DNA of 64,000 nt from JBAJNN01 sp036881905 (GTDB lineage: Bacteria; Pseudomonadota; Alphaproteobacteria; Rhizobiales; Im1), in NCBI GenBank assembly GCA_036881905.1, contig JBAJNN010000003.1, forward strand, positions 72,447-136,446, read 5' to 3'. Of the stretch, positions 24,225 to 33,982 are shown in pieces; the stretch's first letter is position 1; each line of letters starts with the position of its first letter. A program made the translations under genes and the position numbers. Under the pieces are notes generated by a model. The model was given only the letters and a program-made list of their open reading frames with translations. It searched no databases and was not told the origin of the DNA.

Positions 24225-24722
24225 TCAGGGGGCAACCAGCCCAGCCGAATTCTCTGCCGCGGGATGGCCGGATTTTATCATATCCATCGCCTTGCAAACG
24301 GCATCGAACACCAGAAGAACCGAAGCGTGGCGCGCCCTGAAGGCGCGAACCGGCTCCAATATCGCCAGATCAGACCACTTGCCCGAAGGGGGGGGGCCAT
24401 TGTGTTTGAGCATGGCATGCATCGTCTCGCGCAATCGGTAGAGCTCGTCGGCCGTCGCGCCAAGCACATGGCGCGCCACAATCGCCGCCGCCGCCTGTCC
24501 GAGAGCGCAGGCCTTGACATCCTGCCCGAAGGCGGTTACGCGTTGCCCGTCCATCTTGATGTCCACACTGATCCTGCTGCCGCAGAGCTTGGAGTAAGCC
24601 GTGGCGTTCGCGTCCGGCGCATCAAGACGATTGCTCGGTGCCGGATTGGCGGCCAATTCCAGAATGCGCCGATTATAGATTTCGTTCGGCTCGGTCTCCG
24701 TCACTTGCACGGTTGAGGACAC
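24225..24722 (-). CDS. Iron-sulfur cluster assembly scaffold protein (IscU/NifU N-like)
   Basis: This 165-aa protein begins with a short tail and then the U-type scaffold core: IYNRRILELAANP at about 15-27, SKLCGSRISVDIKMDGQRV with the first cysteine at about 47, CALGQAAAAIVARH with the second at about 72, and a third cysteine near the end (VFDAVCKAMD). The spacing matches the three-cysteine scaffold family, though the usual CGD is CGS. The family assembles [2Fe-2S] clusters for delivery to apoproteins. Its location upstream of yidD on the same strand is common in alphaproteobacteria. Whether it works with the SUF system at 55.5-62.5 kb is unknown. Confidence 0.82.
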   Translation of the reverse strand: MSSTVQVTETEPNEIYNRRILELAANPAPSNRLDAPDANATAYSKLCGSRISVDIKMDGQRVTAFGQDVKACALGQAAAAIVARHVLGATADELYRLRETMHAMLKHNGPPPSGKWSDLAILEPVRAFRARHASVLLVFDAVCKAMDMIKSGHPAAENSAGLVAP

Positions 24723-25009
24723 TCGATTACCCTCTTCAATCCTGAGGTATTATGGCGATATTGGCAACGCCTGTGATCTGACGGGAACAGTCATTGGACG
24801 CTCTGGCCGGGGAACCGACCACGCCAGTGTCATTCAATGGCCAAAACACGTGACTTTACATATCATGCCGCTTCATTTTGTGCTAGGGGTTGCGAAAACC
24901 TGCCATGCAGAGGGTGCTTTCCCCGGATACCCATTGGTCGCAGTCTTCGCATTATGAACGCGGTGGATGGTCAAACCCGGCTGGACGAACTCCAAGGAGC
25001 TTGACGAGA

Positions 25010-25651
25010 ATGGACAATGTTATCGAACCTAGTGTTTGTCCCGGCAGCGAACATGACGTCAGCGGGAAAATCGCGTCTCCCAGCCGTCAGGATGCCGAAA
25101 ACGCGGTGCGAACCCTGATCGCATGGGCCGGTGACGATCCGAAGCGCGAAGGGCTGATCGATACGCCAGGACGGGTCGCCGCGATTTATCGCGAATTCTT
25201 TTGCGGTTATGCCGAAGACCCCATCGCGGTCTTGTCGCGCACTTTCGAAGATGTCGGGGGGTATGACGATGTTGTTATGCTGCGTGACATAGAGGTGAAT
25301 TCACATTGCGAGCATCACATGGTCCCGATCATCGGCCGGGCTCATATCGCTTATTTCCCGCAAAAGCAGGTTGTCGGCCTTTCCAAACTGGCCCGCGTGG
25401 TCGACATTTATGCCCACCGATTGCAAACCCAGGAAACCATGACGGCGCAAATCGCTAAGGCCATCGATGGCGCGCTTGCTCCCAAAGGCGTTGCCGTCAT
25501 GATCGATGCATTGCACCAATGCATGTCAATACGAGGGGTGCGCAAGCCCAATGCCACCACCGTAACAACCCGGTTTCTTGGTGTATTCAAGGCAGATCCC
25601 AATCTTCAGACTCGATTTTTCGACCTGATTCGGTGTGGAAATGACAGATAA
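25010..25651 (+). CDS. folE: GTP cyclohydrolase I FolE
   Basis: FolE converts GTP to dihydroneopterin triphosphate, the first step of folate synthesis; it forms a homodecamer. The 213-aa protein has the zinc site in SHCEHHMVPIIGRAHIAY (Cys and His at about 102-106) and a second zinc cysteine in HQCMSIRGVRKP near 173. DTPGRVAAIYREFFCGY at about 50-66 is the conserved N-terminal helix. ATG 25010 is chosen because AAGGAG lies about 10 bp upstream; the open frame begins earlier without homology. Its neighbours are the Fe-S scaffold gene (divergent) and tRNA-Glu (convergent). All catalytic residues appear intact. Confidence 0.93.
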   Translation: MDNVIEPSVCPGSEHDVSGKIASPSRQDAENAVRTLIAWAGDDPKREGLIDTPGRVAAIYREFFCGYAEDPIAVLSRTFEDVGGYDDVVMLRDIEVNSHCEHHMVPIIGRAHIAYFPQKQVVGLSKLARVVDIYAHRLQTQETMTAQIAKAIDGALAPKGVAVMIDALHQCMSIRGVRKPNATTVTTRFLGVFKADPNLQTRFFDLIRCGNDR

Positions 25652-25821
25652 GATTCTGTCGCGGGCGGTTTCAGGCGGCAAAATCGCGGTCCCGCGGGAA
25701 TGTCCGGCGGCGCGTTGTCTAGGTGAGGTTGCGCCCTTGGGCGCGGGCTTTCCGGCTGCTTTGCCCCTCCCTGTCGGGGAAAGGCTAAAAGGCCGTTTTC
25801 GCTATGATTTTATCGCGTGCA

Positions 25822-25897
25822 TGGCGCCCCGTAGGGGAATCGAACCCCTGTTTCTGCCGTGAGAGGGCAGCGTCCTCGGCCACTAGACGAACGGGGC
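25822..25897 (-). tRNA. tRNA-Glu (CUC)
   Basis: The reverse strand folds into a cloverleaf with a perfect 7-bp acceptor stem (GCCCCGU/ACGGGGC), a CUC anticodon in loop CUCUCAC, a T-loop GGTTCGATTCC and an encoded CCA end. The 5' G of the mature tRNA is at 25897. Confidence 0.95.
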
Positions 25898-26385
25898 CGA
25901 TAAACTGAGTTACAAAACCGCTACCCTGTATACCGAGGTTGGGAGCCAGATCAAGTCCAAGGATTTTAAGGGTCGATGCGGATACCCCGGAAAGAAGCCG
26001 GTGTTGCAATGGCGAGGATGGTCCTTGTCGGCAATGTCGGCTGGACGTGGTTGCCGTATTGGCCCGCGCTCTTAAAGAACAACTCCAACCCTCTGACGCT
26101 CAAACATATAAGGCAGGGTTGCACAGTCTTAAAAAAACCCGAGCCCCAAATCTGAAAGCCGGTTGATCCATCATGGGCCATCTTGTTTCATAACAGTGAT
26201 TGGGATATGAAGGGTATTATATCACTTTGGCTGCCGCCGATACGGTTTCATGGGGGAAGGCCGTTCCGTCGGTCTCTTGAGCGATTTTGAGCCGGCTTTG
26301 GTTCTCCGCTCTGCTGGATCGCTTGGGCGGCGGGTTGGGAATGGCTGGGGTCGTGACCGGCAGGTTTGCATAAAACTGACCTGGA
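25898..26385. other. Intergenic region between the two tRNA genes
   Basis: About 490 bp with no convincing open reading frame. Short plus- and minus-strand frames exist, but none resembles a protein. No tRNA, repeat or strong hairpin was seen beyond a short T/A-rich run near 26130. Confidence 0.4.
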
Positions 26386-26462
26386 GCACTCGTAGCTCAG
26401 TTGGATAGAGTGCTGCCCTCCGAAGGCAGAGGTCGCAGGTTCGAATCCTGCCGAGTGCGCCA
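26386..26462 (+). tRNA. tRNA-Arg (CCG)
   Basis: A cloverleaf with acceptor stem GCACUCG/CGAGUGC, D-loop AGCTCAGTTGGATAGAG, anticodon CCG in loop CUCCGAA, T-loop GGTTCGAATCC and an encoded CCA at 26460-26462. It reads CGG arginine codons. Confidence 0.95.
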
Positions 26463-26543
26463 CCTTGCAACTCCGTTACTTTTGGATTATATAAATGGCG
26501 AGGTGACCTTTTCGCAATGAAATGGCAAGAAAGGTTTGAGGAT

Positions 26544-27326
26544 ATGGCTAATTTTGACGATCGGGGCCGTGTACGCACTGCCCGTCATTTCGCAAGCTCC
26601 TCCGCGACGATGATCGACGAGGGGCTGCGCTCCTATATGCTGCGAGTCTATAATTACATGGCTTCCGGCCTCCTAATCACCGGTGTGGCTGCCTTTGTGG
26701 TCTATACGGTGTCGGTCACGACGGATGCGTCGATGGCCGTTGCCCAGGCCGGCAGTTTGATGCTGACCGATATCGGCTATGCGATGTTCGTAAGCCCGCT
26801 GAAATGGTTGATCATCCTGGCGCCGCTGGCCATGGTGTTTTTTTTAAGCTTTCGTCTTGGTAAAATGAGCGTGTCAGCGGGGCAGACGGCCTTTTGGGCA
26901 TTTTCGTTTCTGATGGGGTTGTCGCTGGCCTCGGTGTTCATGGTCTACACCTATGCCTCCATCGCGCGGGTGTTCTTCATCACCGCGGCGACTTTCGGTT
27001 CCTTAAGCCTCTGGGGCTACACGACCAAACGCGATATTTCCGGCATGGGTTCGTTCCTGTTCATGGGGCTGATCGGTATCATCATCGCCTCTCTGGTCAA
27101 TCTGTTCCTGGCCAGTTCGGCCCTGCAATTCATGATCTCGGTGATTGGGGTGCTCGTCTTCTCCGGGCTGACAGCCTATGATACCCAGCAAATCAAGGAA
27201 ATATATTATCAGGGTGATTCGGAGGTCGTCGCCGGGCGCAAGGCGATCATGGGAGCGTTGCGGCTCTATCTCGATTTCATCAACCTGTTCATGATGCTTC
27301 TGCAACTGTTCGGCAACCGCAGGTAA
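26544..27326 (+). CDS. Bax inhibitor-1/YccA family membrane protein
   Basis: This protein of about 260 aa has seven hydrophobic segments, starting YMLRVYNYMASGLLITGVAAF at about 30-50. The conserved C-terminal region includes FSGLTAYDTQQIKEIYYQGD. That is the BI-1 family, which in bacteria includes YbhL/YccA (modulates FtsH) and the calcium-leak channel BsYetJ. The acidic residues of the putative proton/calcium sensor (D in TAYDTQQ) are present. ATG 26544 gives the usual MANFDDRG-type N-terminus; an upstream ATG at 26517 is also possible. It lies 81 bp after tRNA-Arg. Cellular role in this organism is not predictable. Confidence 0.88.
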   Translation: MANFDDRGRVRTARHFASSSATMIDEGLRSYMLRVYNYMASGLLITGVAAFVVYTVSVTTDASMAVAQAGSLMLTDIGYAMFVSPLKWLIILAPLAMVFFLSFRLGKMSVSAGQTAFWAFSFLMGLSLASVFMVYTYASIARVFFITAATFGSLSLWGYTTKRDISGMGSFLFMGLIGIIIASLVNLFLASSALQFMISVIGVLVFSGLTAYDTQQIKEIYYQGDSEVVAGRKAIMGALRLYLDFINLFMMLLQLFGNRR

Positions 27327-27437
27327 AAGATGTTTGTGGGTGTGAGCCCCGAATATTGCGAACAGGCCGATGATGCCTGACGGACAGCTCAAGGCTCAAA
27401 AAAGCCGCTTATATAACTTTGCGGGAGGCCCTTTCCG

Positions 27438-30122
27438 GTGTCCGTTCGTAACCTTGATGCTGTTTTTGAGCCTAAAGTCATCGCACTCATTGGCGCCAGC
27501 AACAAGCCGGGATCGGTGGGATCGGTGGTTGCGCGCAACCTGTTGCAAGGTGGGTTTGACGGGCTGGTTCTGCCGGTCAACCCGAAAGAGCGGGCGATCC
27601 ACTGCGTCGTTAATTTTCATTCGATCGACGAATTACCTGAAACGCCTGATCTAGCGGTCATTGCCACGCCACCGCAAACAGTTCCCGATATTATTGCCGG
27701 GCTGGGCAAGCGTGGCTGTCGGGCCGCCATCGTCATCGCCGCAGGCTTCGGCGAGGGCGAACGGGCCGCGGGCAAGGCATTGCAGCGCCGGATGCTCGAT
27801 GCGGCGCGGCCTCATTGCCTGCGCATCATCGGTCCGAACTGTCTCGGCATTGTTGTGCCGCATCGTGGTATCAACGCCAGTTTTGCCCATTTGGCTCCAG
27901 AGCCCGGCAGGGTTGCGTTATTCAGTCAATCCGGCGCGGTGGCCACCGCTATCATCGACTGGGCCTGTGCGCGTGGCTTAGGCTTTTCCCACATTGTTTC
28001 GCTTGGCGATACCGCGGATGTCGATTTCGGCGATCTTCTCGATTATGCGGCGCTTGATCGCAAAACTCGTGCTATCGTGCTCTATGTCGAATCGATCGAC
28101 CATGCCCGCAAGTTTATGAGCGCGGCGCGCACAGCTTCGCGATCCAAGCCGGTCGTCGTCATCAAGGTCGGCCGTTCGCAGGCCGGGATCGCCGCCGCAC
28201 TATCTCACACCGGTGCACTGGCCGGTATGGACAGTGTCTATGACGCGGCTTTCAGACGCGCCGGCTTGGTGCGAATCGACAATCTTGCCGATCTGTTCGA
28301 TGCGATTGCGGTTCTCGGGCGCGGCGTTTGCATGGACAGCGACGACCTCACGATCATCACCAATGGCGGAGGCTTGGGGGTTCTCGCCGCGGACAAGGCC
28401 GGTGAGCGTAACATTGCCTTGCGTCGGCTCGACGATTCATGCATTGCCTCGCTTGATAAAAGCCTCCCCGCAACTTGGTCACGTGGGAACCCGATCGACA
28501 TTATCGGTGACGCCCCGGGCTCGCGCTATGCCGCTGCTCTTGAAACTGTGCTCGGTGACACTCACGGCGGAGCGGTACTGGTTCTGAATTGTCCGACTGC
28601 CATTGCCGATAGCGGCGATGCCGCAGCCGCCGTTGTGAAGACCATCAGGGCGCATCCGCATCGGCCGGTGTTGACGGCATGGATTGGGGAGAGTGCGGCC
28701 AGACAGGCCCGCGCAATATTTGCGGAAAACAATATTCCGACCTTTGCAACTCCCGAGGACGCCGTGGCCGCGCATGGGCATCTCGTGCGCTATCGTCGCG
28801 TTCAGTCCCTGCTCATGGAAACGCCAGATCATGCGGACAGCCCGTTCAGGCCGGACAGGAAACGCGCTCGCGCCATGGTGAAAAACGCACTTGGGCAAGA
28901 CCGCGCCACTCTGGATGAAATGCAATCGAAGGAATTGCTGGCACTCTATAACATACCAGTCGTCAGAACCTGTATGGCCCGCAACCCTGATGAAGTCAGG
29001 GAGGTCGCCCGCTCCATTGCTGCCCCGGTTGCCCTTAAAATTCTCTCGCCCGACATGACCCATAAATCCGATGTCGGCGGGGTGGCGCTTAATCTTGAAA
29101 CCCCGCAAGAAGCTGCCGAACAGGCCGAAAAAATGCTGGTCACCGTGACGAGTTGCATACCGCAGGCACGCATAACCGGCTTTACGGTTCAGGAAATGGT
29201 GAGCCGACCCGGGGCGGTCGAACTCATCGCCGGTCTTGCCGTCGATCCGGTATTTGGACCGATTGTCGTGTTCGGACAGGGGGGCGTAAGTGTCGAGGTC
29301 GTCGGCGACCGTACCATCGGTCTGCCGCCGCTGAACCGGGTTCTGGCGCGCGATATGATCTCACATACTCGGGTTTCGCGTCTGCTTGCCGCCTACCGCG
29401 ACCGGCCCGCCGCCGACATTGACGCGGTGGCGGATGTACTCGTGCGCCTTGCCGAACTTGCCATCGATCGGCCTGAAATCGCTGAACTCGACATCAACCC
29501 GCTTTTGGCCGATACCGATGGCGTGATTGCCCTCGACGCCCGAATCGCGATTGAAAAACCCGCGGTTGAGGGAACGGCAAGACTGGCCATCGAGCCTTAT
29601 CCGCGTTCTTTGATCCGTGACATAAAAACATCGAATGCAACACGCTATCTTCTAAGACCGATTCGTCCCGAAGATGAAACCGCCGTCGTGGAGATGCTGG
29701 AACGTTGCGCGGGTGAAGACATTGAAATGCGGTTCTTCAGGCCCCACAAGGTGTTCGACCATGGCTTCGTCGCGCGCATGACCCAAATCGACTATGACCG
29801 CAGCATGTCCTTCGTCGCCGTCGGTCTCGATGAAGGCGAAGATCAGGACAGGATTTGCGGCATTTCGAGCCTCGACGCCGACCCCGACAAGGAAAAGGCA
29901 GAATTTGCCCTTATTGTGCGGCCCGGCCTGAAAAGGACCGGGCTTGGACATCGGTTGATGAGCGAGCTTGTGGCCCATGCCCGAAACATTGGCCTTAAAA
30001 CGGTGTGGGGCGACATCATGCGCAACAATGTCGCCATGGTGGACATGGCCCGAAAATTCGGTTTCAGGATAAAAGACCGGAAGCCTGAAGACAGTATGAT
30101 CACCGTCTCGCTTGCTCTGTGA
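27438..30122 (+). CDS. ADP-forming acyl-CoA synthetase fused to a GNAT acetyltransferase
   Basis: This 894-aa multidomain protein has four parts. An N-terminal CoA-binding Rossmann domain has VIALIGASNKPGSVGSVVA at about 14-32. A succinyl-CoA-ligase-like domain (about 150-460) contains GRVALFSQSGAVATAIIDW. An ATP-grasp subdomain (about 480-700) contains VALKILSPDMTHKSDVGGV. A C-terminal GNAT domain (about 735-894) contains LIVRPGLKRTGLGHRLMSEL, the acetyl-CoA loop. This is the architecture of Pat-type protein lysine acetyltransferases, which modify acyl-CoA synthetases; in those the synthetase half is often catalytically dead. I cannot decide activity here. Start is GTG 27438. Complete length for the fusion family. 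Confidence 0.9.
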   Translation: MSVRNLDAVFEPKVIALIGASNKPGSVGSVVARNLLQGGFDGLVLPVNPKERAIHCVVNFHSIDELPETPDLAVIATPPQTVPDIIAGLGKRGCRAAIVIAAGFGEGERAAGKALQRRMLDAARPHCLRIIGPNCLGIVVPHRGINASFAHLAPEPGRVALFSQSGAVATAIIDWACARGLGFSHIVSLGDTADVDFGDLLDYAALDRKTRAIVLYVESIDHARKFMSAARTASRSKPVVVIKVGRSQAGIAAALSHTGALAGMDSVYDAAFRRAGLVRIDNLADLFDAIAVLGRGVCMDSDDLTIITNGGGLGVLAADKAGERNIALRRLDDSCIASLDKSLPATWSRGNPIDIIGDAPGSRYAAALETVLGDTHGGAVLVLNCPTAIADSGDAAAAVVKTIRAHPHRPVLTAWIGESAARQARAIFAENNIPTFATPEDAVAAHGHLVRYRRVQSLLMETPDHADSPFRPDRKRARAMVKNALGQDRATLDEMQSKELLALYNIPVVRTCMARNPDEVREVARSIAAPVALKILSPDMTHKSDVGGVALNLETPQEAAEQAEKMLVTVTSCIPQARITGFTVQEMVSRPGAVELIAGLAVDPVFGPIVVFGQGGVSVEVVGDRTIGLPPLNRVLARDMISHTRVSRLLAAYRDRPAADIDAVADVLVRLAELAIDRPEIAELDINPLLADTDGVIALDARIAIEKPAVEGTARLAIEPYPRSLIRDIKTSNATRYLLRPIRPEDETAVVEMLERCAGEDIEMRFFRPHKVFDHGFVARMTQIDYDRSMSFVAVGLDEGEDQDRICGISSLDADPDKEKAEFALIVRPGLKRTGLGHRLMSELVAHARNIGLKTVWGDIMRNNVAMVDMARKFGFRIKDRKPEDSMITVSLAL

Positions 30123-30250
30123 AAAAGTCGTTGCTCACAGTCGCGACGGGCGGGTCCGGCAATGTCATTGAGCCCGGACAAAACGGGTTGTTCTTCGATT
30201 TAGCTCCAAGACGATGATATGATGCTCATATTATCGCGAAAAAGGTAAGA

Positions 30251-30871
30251 TTGGCAACCATGAAAATCAGTGTTTACCAAGGCGATCTTCCCACATCGCT
30301 GGACCTTGGTCCGGTGGTGGCGGTGGATACCGAAACGCTGGGGCTTGATCCTCATCGCGACCGGTTATGTCTCGTCCAGTTATCGAGCGGCGACGGTAAC
30401 GCCCATCTCGTGCAAATCGATCCGGGCTCATTTACAGCGCCCAATCTGAAAGCCGTCCTTGAAGACGATCGCATCCTGAAACTGTTCCACTATGCGCGAT
30501 TCGACGTGGCGGTCCTGAAGCATTATCTCGACGCTGAAATTGGAACCGTGTATTGCACGAAAATCGCCTCAAGATTGAGCCGAACCTATACTGACCGTCA
30601 TGGGCTTAAGGATCTGTGCCGCGAGCTGCTTGACGTCGATCTTTCCAAGGTCCAGCAAAGTTCCGATTGGGGGGCTGACCCTTTAAGCGAAGCGCAACGA
30701 CGTTACGCCGCGAGCGACGTTTTACACCTGCATGCGCTGAAACAACGGCTTGATATAATGTTGGAGCGCGAAGGCCGCAAGCCGATCGCACAAGCCTGTT
30801 TTGACTTCATCCCCGTTCGCGCCGCGCTCGACCTTGCCGGATGGTCGCAACAGGACATCTTTGCGCATTAA
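30251..30871 (+). CDS. rnd: Ribonuclease D family 3'-5' exonuclease
   Basis: This 206-aa protein is a single DEDDy exonuclease domain without the HRDC domains of E. coli RNase D; this short form is usual in alphaproteobacteria. Metal-binding motifs are VVAVDTETLGLD (about 22-33), LFHYARFDVAVL (about 78-89) and the exo III block YAASDVLHLHALK (about 156-168) with its catalytic tyrosine and aspartate. It probably trims the 3' ends of tRNA or other small stable RNAs. Start options are TTG 30251 or the ATG three codons later (MKISVYQGDL), both giving the full domain. It lies 40 bp upstream of lptC. Confidence 0.9.
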   Translation: MATMKISVYQGDLPTSLDLGPVVAVDTETLGLDPHRDRLCLVQLSSGDGNAHLVQIDPGSFTAPNLKAVLEDDRILKLFHYARFDVAVLKHYLDAEIGTVYCTKIASRLSRTYTDRHGLKDLCRELLDVDLSKVQQSSDWGADPLSEAQRRYAASDVLHLHALKQRLDIMLEREGRKPIAQACFDFIPVRAALDLAGWSQQDIFAH

Positions 30872-30911
30872 CTCATGGCAAGAGACCACGCGCGCGAAGA
30901 CTGGTTTGCGG

Positions 30912-31604
30912 ATGAAAACGCCGTTTCTCAGATTGGGTTTTGGAACCGCGCAACAATCCGGCAACCGCGGTGCCGGATTGGCGCGGCGCAAACCGATGAC
31001 GGTCATGCTGCTATGCGCAATAGTGGTTTTGACGGTAACCATAGTCGTTTTCGCGACCGGTCTTCTAAGGGTTACTCCGTCCCCACGGCCTTCAAACGCA
31101 GAGCAAGATGCTCCCGCCCCCCAACTCTTTACCCTTGAAAACCCCAGTTTCACCAGCTTTGACAACGAGAACCACCCCTATACGATCCGTATGCTTTCTG
31201 CTCGTCAAAGCGAAAAGCGGCCTGGCCAAATCCTTCTCAAATCCGTGCGTGGCAGGCTTATCCTCGATGACGGCGTCAAGTCCAGCGGCGCAAGCATAAT
31301 GATCGTTGCCGATGCGGGGATATATGACCGGGAAACCGATACGATTGATTTGTCAGGGAATATCCGGGTGACCAAGACCGGGGATTTCAGCGTGTCCATG
31401 CATTCGGCCCGTATCTTCCTGCGAAACTGGCGACTGCGCTCAGATGATCCGGTCGAACTGACGTTCACGGATGGCTCCATTCGCGCCGACAGTCTTAGGA
31501 TTTGCGACAAGGGGCGGCAAATCTTGCTCTTCAACACAGTGCGTGGCACACTATCCACCAATTGGAACAAAACCCCATCCGGTCACAAACATGATGCCCC
31601 ATAA
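30912..31604 (+). CDS. lptC: LPS export system protein LptC
   Basis: LptC anchors the periplasmic bridge for lipopolysaccharide transport to the LptB2FG complex. The 230-aa protein has a cytoplasmic basic start, one membrane helix (MTVMLLCAIVVLTVTIVVFATGLL at about 29-52) and a beta-jellyroll periplasmic part with FTSFDNENHPYTIRMLSARQ and the conserved ADAGIYDRETDTIDLSGNI. ATG 30912 gives the family-like short N-terminus; the open frame starts earlier inside rnd. The stop overlaps the lptA start, and lptB follows, so the order lptC-lptA-lptB is canonical. Confidence 0.88.
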   Translation: MKTPFLRLGFGTAQQSGNRGAGLARRKPMTVMLLCAIVVLTVTIVVFATGLLRVTPSPRPSNAEQDAPAPQLFTLENPSFTSFDNENHPYTIRMLSARQSEKRPGQILLKSVRGRLILDDGVKSSGASIMIVADAGIYDRETDTIDLSGNIRVTKTGDFSVSMHSARIFLRNWRLRSDDPVELTFTDGSIRADSLRICDKGRQILLFNTVRGTLSTNWNKTPSGHKHDAP

Positions 31605-32145
31605 CCCCCTTTACCGCGCCTGTGATGCAATGACATGGGAAGGTCGGTCCATAATCCGGATATTGGCTCTGGTGTCTGTTGTTTTTTGCGCTTTAAACAT
31701 TCCGTATGCTTCCCCCGCGCAAGGCTCTGAAAAGACAAATTCGCCGCCTTTCCACAGAGAAGAGGGAACAGTTGATTTCACGGCTGATTCCATGACTATC
31801 GATAGAGACAAACATCGGATCGAGTTGACCGGCAAGGTGCGGGCCGTCCGCAACGATATGACTTTGGCAAGCGACAGGCTGGTCATTGAATATGAGGGGT
31901 CGATAAACGATGCAACCTCGTTGAACGCTACGGGAAATGTGGTGATACACATCCGAGATCATACGGTTATATATAGTCAGTGGGCGCGTATGGAAACCGA
32001 CGCCGGGACGGTGACGTTGGGCGATGACGTTGAATTCAAGCAGGACGGAACGCTGCTCAAGGGTAAAAAGCTTGTTATCGATCTCAAAACCGGCCGTAGC
32101 AAAATGACTGGCGGTCGAGTGAGCGGCCAATTCGTACCGGATTAG
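31591..32145 (+). CDS. lptA: LPS transport periplasmic protein LptA
   Basis: LptA forms the periplasmic bridge between LptC and LptD. The 184-aa precursor has a long N-terminal region with a hydrophobic stretch (IIRILALVSVVFCALNIPYASPAQG at about 21-45) ending in a probable signal-peptidase site. The OstA-like repeats follow: VDFTADSMTIDRDKHRIELTG, VRAVRNDMTLASDRLVIEY and VEFKQDGTLLKGKKLVIDLK. ATG 31591 overlaps lptC by 14 bp; ATG 31594 or an internal ATG are alternatives. Cotranscription with lptC and lptB is very likely. Confidence 0.88.
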   Translation: MMPHNPLYRACDAMTWEGRSIIRILALVSVVFCALNIPYASPAQGSEKTNSPPFHREEGTVDFTADSMTIDRDKHRIELTGKVRAVRNDMTLASDRLVIEYEGSINDATSLNATGNVVIHIRDHTVIYSQWARMETDAGTVTLGDDVEFKQDGTLLKGKKLVIDLKTGRSKMTGGRVSGQFVPD

Positions 32146-32268
32146 GACCCAGAGTTTCCTTATACCTTCCTTGAAGGTCGCAAGGGCCCCCTTAACTTTC
32201 CTGACAATTCGCGTATTTTACCCGCTGTTAATCCCCGGGCGGGTAACAATCAAAAGGAATAGAGCGAT

Positions 32269-33102
32269 TTGGAAAAGCGCGATTTGGTGATTGGAGAAGA
32301 CGGCAATGGTGATGTGGAGCGTTTTATGGGCTCTTGCCTTCGTGGCGCCGCTTCCAGCGGGAAAGACGGCGTTGGAAATACCAAGGGGCTTGTCGCACGG
32401 GCTCTTGCCAAGAGTTACGGGCGTCGTCCGGTGGTGCGCGGCGTTGATATTTCGGTTCGCCAGGGTGAGTCCGTAGGGTTGCTCGGCCCCAACGGGGCCG
32501 GGAAGACCACCGTATTCTACATGATCACCGGCCTTGTCGCGGCCGATGCCGGTTTTATAGAGCTTGACGGGAGCGATATCACATCTTTGCCGGTCTATCG
32601 TCGCGCCAGGCTCGGTATCGGCTATTTGCCGCAGGAAGCATCGGTTTTTCGTGGTCTCACGGTGGAGGGCAATATTCGCGCCGTTCTGGAATTCACCGAG
32701 AAAAACCGGGATAAGCGCGAGAGCAGCTTGCAAGAATTGTTGGATGAGTTTGCGATCAAACATCTGCGGAATACGCCGGCTGTGGCATTGTCTGGCGGTG
32801 AGCGCCGACGTGTCGAGATTGCAAGAGCGCTTGCGACCCGGCCCCGTTTCATGCTCCTTGACGAGCCGTTCGCCGGGATCGACCCGATTGCGATCGGTGA
32901 TATACGCGACCTGGTGCGACACCTTACCTCTCGGGGAATCGGGGTACTTGTTACGGATCACAACGTGCGCGAAACGCTTGACCTCATCGACCGAGCCATC
33001 ATCATCCATGAGGGGCGGGTTTTGATGGAAGACAAACCGAGTGAAATCGTCGCTAACAACGATGTGCGCAGGCTTTATCTGGGCGAGCGATTTGCCTGGT
33101 AG
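32269..33102 (+). CDS. lptB: LPS export ABC transporter ATP-binding protein LptB
   Basis: LptB is the ATPase that drives LPS extraction by LptFG. Motifs are Walker A GPNGAGKTT (about 74-82), Q-loop YLPQEASVF, signature LSGGERRRVEIARAL (about 174), Walker B FMLLDEPFAGID (about 198) and the switch histidine in VTDHNVRETL. LSGGERRR with EPFAGIDP is typical of LptB. From TTG 32269 the protein is 277 aa with a non-conserved N-terminal 45 residues; ATG 32326 would give a more usual length. In many alphaproteobacteria rpoN and hpf follow lptB, but here decayed genes follow instead. Confidence 0.92.
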   Translation: MEKRDLVIGEDGNGDVERFMGSCLRGAASSGKDGVGNTKGLVARALAKSYGRRPVVRGVDISVRQGESVGLLGPNGAGKTTVFYMITGLVAADAGFIELDGSDITSLPVYRRARLGIGYLPQEASVFRGLTVEGNIRAVLEFTEKNRDKRESSLQELLDEFAIKHLRNTPAVALSGGERRRVEIARALATRPRFMLLDEPFAGIDPIAIGDIRDLVRHLTSRGIGVLVTDHNVRETLDLIDRAIIIHEGRVLMEDKPSEIVANNDVRRLYLGERFAW

Positions 33103-33119
33103 ATGGTCGGCATAAGGCC

Positions 33120-33832
33120 GGGGGTTCTATTGCCCCGTCAACCGATATGGGCACGGATGGCCGCAATCGCCGCATGAGACATCTCCAGCGTCACACGACG
33201 AGTCCCAGGTCTTATAGCGTGGGCAATGGTAGGTGTCGAATAAGGCAACGCCGTTTATATCGTGCGACTGAGCCAGGGCCGAAAGGGTGGGCCGCGCGTT
33301 TGAGGGTGCAGGCTGTCAATATGGCGTCGTGGATGATGCGGCCCAAGGCGAGGATAGCCTTCAGATTTTTCATGTCGGCAACGGGCCTGGCAAGATAGGC
33401 GTTACAAAGGCGAATTTCCACGCCGGTCGGTTTGTTTCGCGGTGGAACGCGGCGCACGGCATTGGTGATCAGACAATCATCAAGGTGGCTTGTGTCGGTG
33501 GTGTCGGCCCGATAATCGCCATGGGCAAAGTTCCAGGCGATCAGGGACTTATAGGAGCAATATGCCGGCAAAATCGCCGGTAAAAAGACCGTCCGGTTCG
33601 GTTTGCCCCTTGAAGCCCCGGGGCCAGGCCAACCACGGGAAATTGCGCGATGGCGATCGCCGAAAGAGAGAACCCGCACATTGAACCAATCGGGAAAAAG
33701 GGTCCGGTTACGGGCGCGAAACGCCGCCAGCCGCTTGCATAATGAACAATCATGCGGGGGTTCCGACCTCTGATGGGCCGACAGGCGACAAGAGGTTGCC
33801 TTCATGCGTCGGTGCCAGGATGTTATGAGCAT
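33120..33832 (-). pseudogene. Uracil-DNA glycosylase (type 5/UdgB-like), frameshifted
   Basis: Spliced frames spell out a family 4/5 uracil-DNA glycosylase. CSLCKRLAAFRARNRTLFP comes first, then in a second frame VVGLAPGLQGANRTGR, then back in the first frame YKSLIAWNFAHGDYRADTT, DCLITNAVRRVPPRNKPTG, and NLKAILALGRIIHDAIL. Further on, in yet another frame, FDTYHCPRYK replaces the usual H-C-S-R-Y-N motif. The CxxC at the start would help hold an Fe-S cluster. At least two, probably three frameshifts prevent a full product, so base-excision repair through this enzyme is lost. It lies downstream of lptB on the opposite strand. Confidence 0.72.
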
Positions 33833-33982
33833 CTCCTAAAAGCCGTGAAAGACAAAATCGAGCTTGAAATAAATCAGGCGGCTGGGCTGATGAAAGTGCG
33901 TCTGTAGCTTTCGGACGTTCTCTGGGACGCCGGCGTTGTTGGCCCGTTTCAGAGCCGAGGCCGGCAAGGCCTGTCGGGCGCT

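Noticed and set aside
25635..25862. Plus-strand frame ending MAPRRGIEPLFLP
   Set aside because: The tail is an artefact of reading through the tRNA-Glu gene; the rest overlaps the end of folE and has no homology.
26222..26578. Minus-strand frame containing GRIRTCDLCLRRAALYPTELR
   Set aside because: This is the well-known false protein produced by translating the reverse strand of a tRNA-Arg gene.
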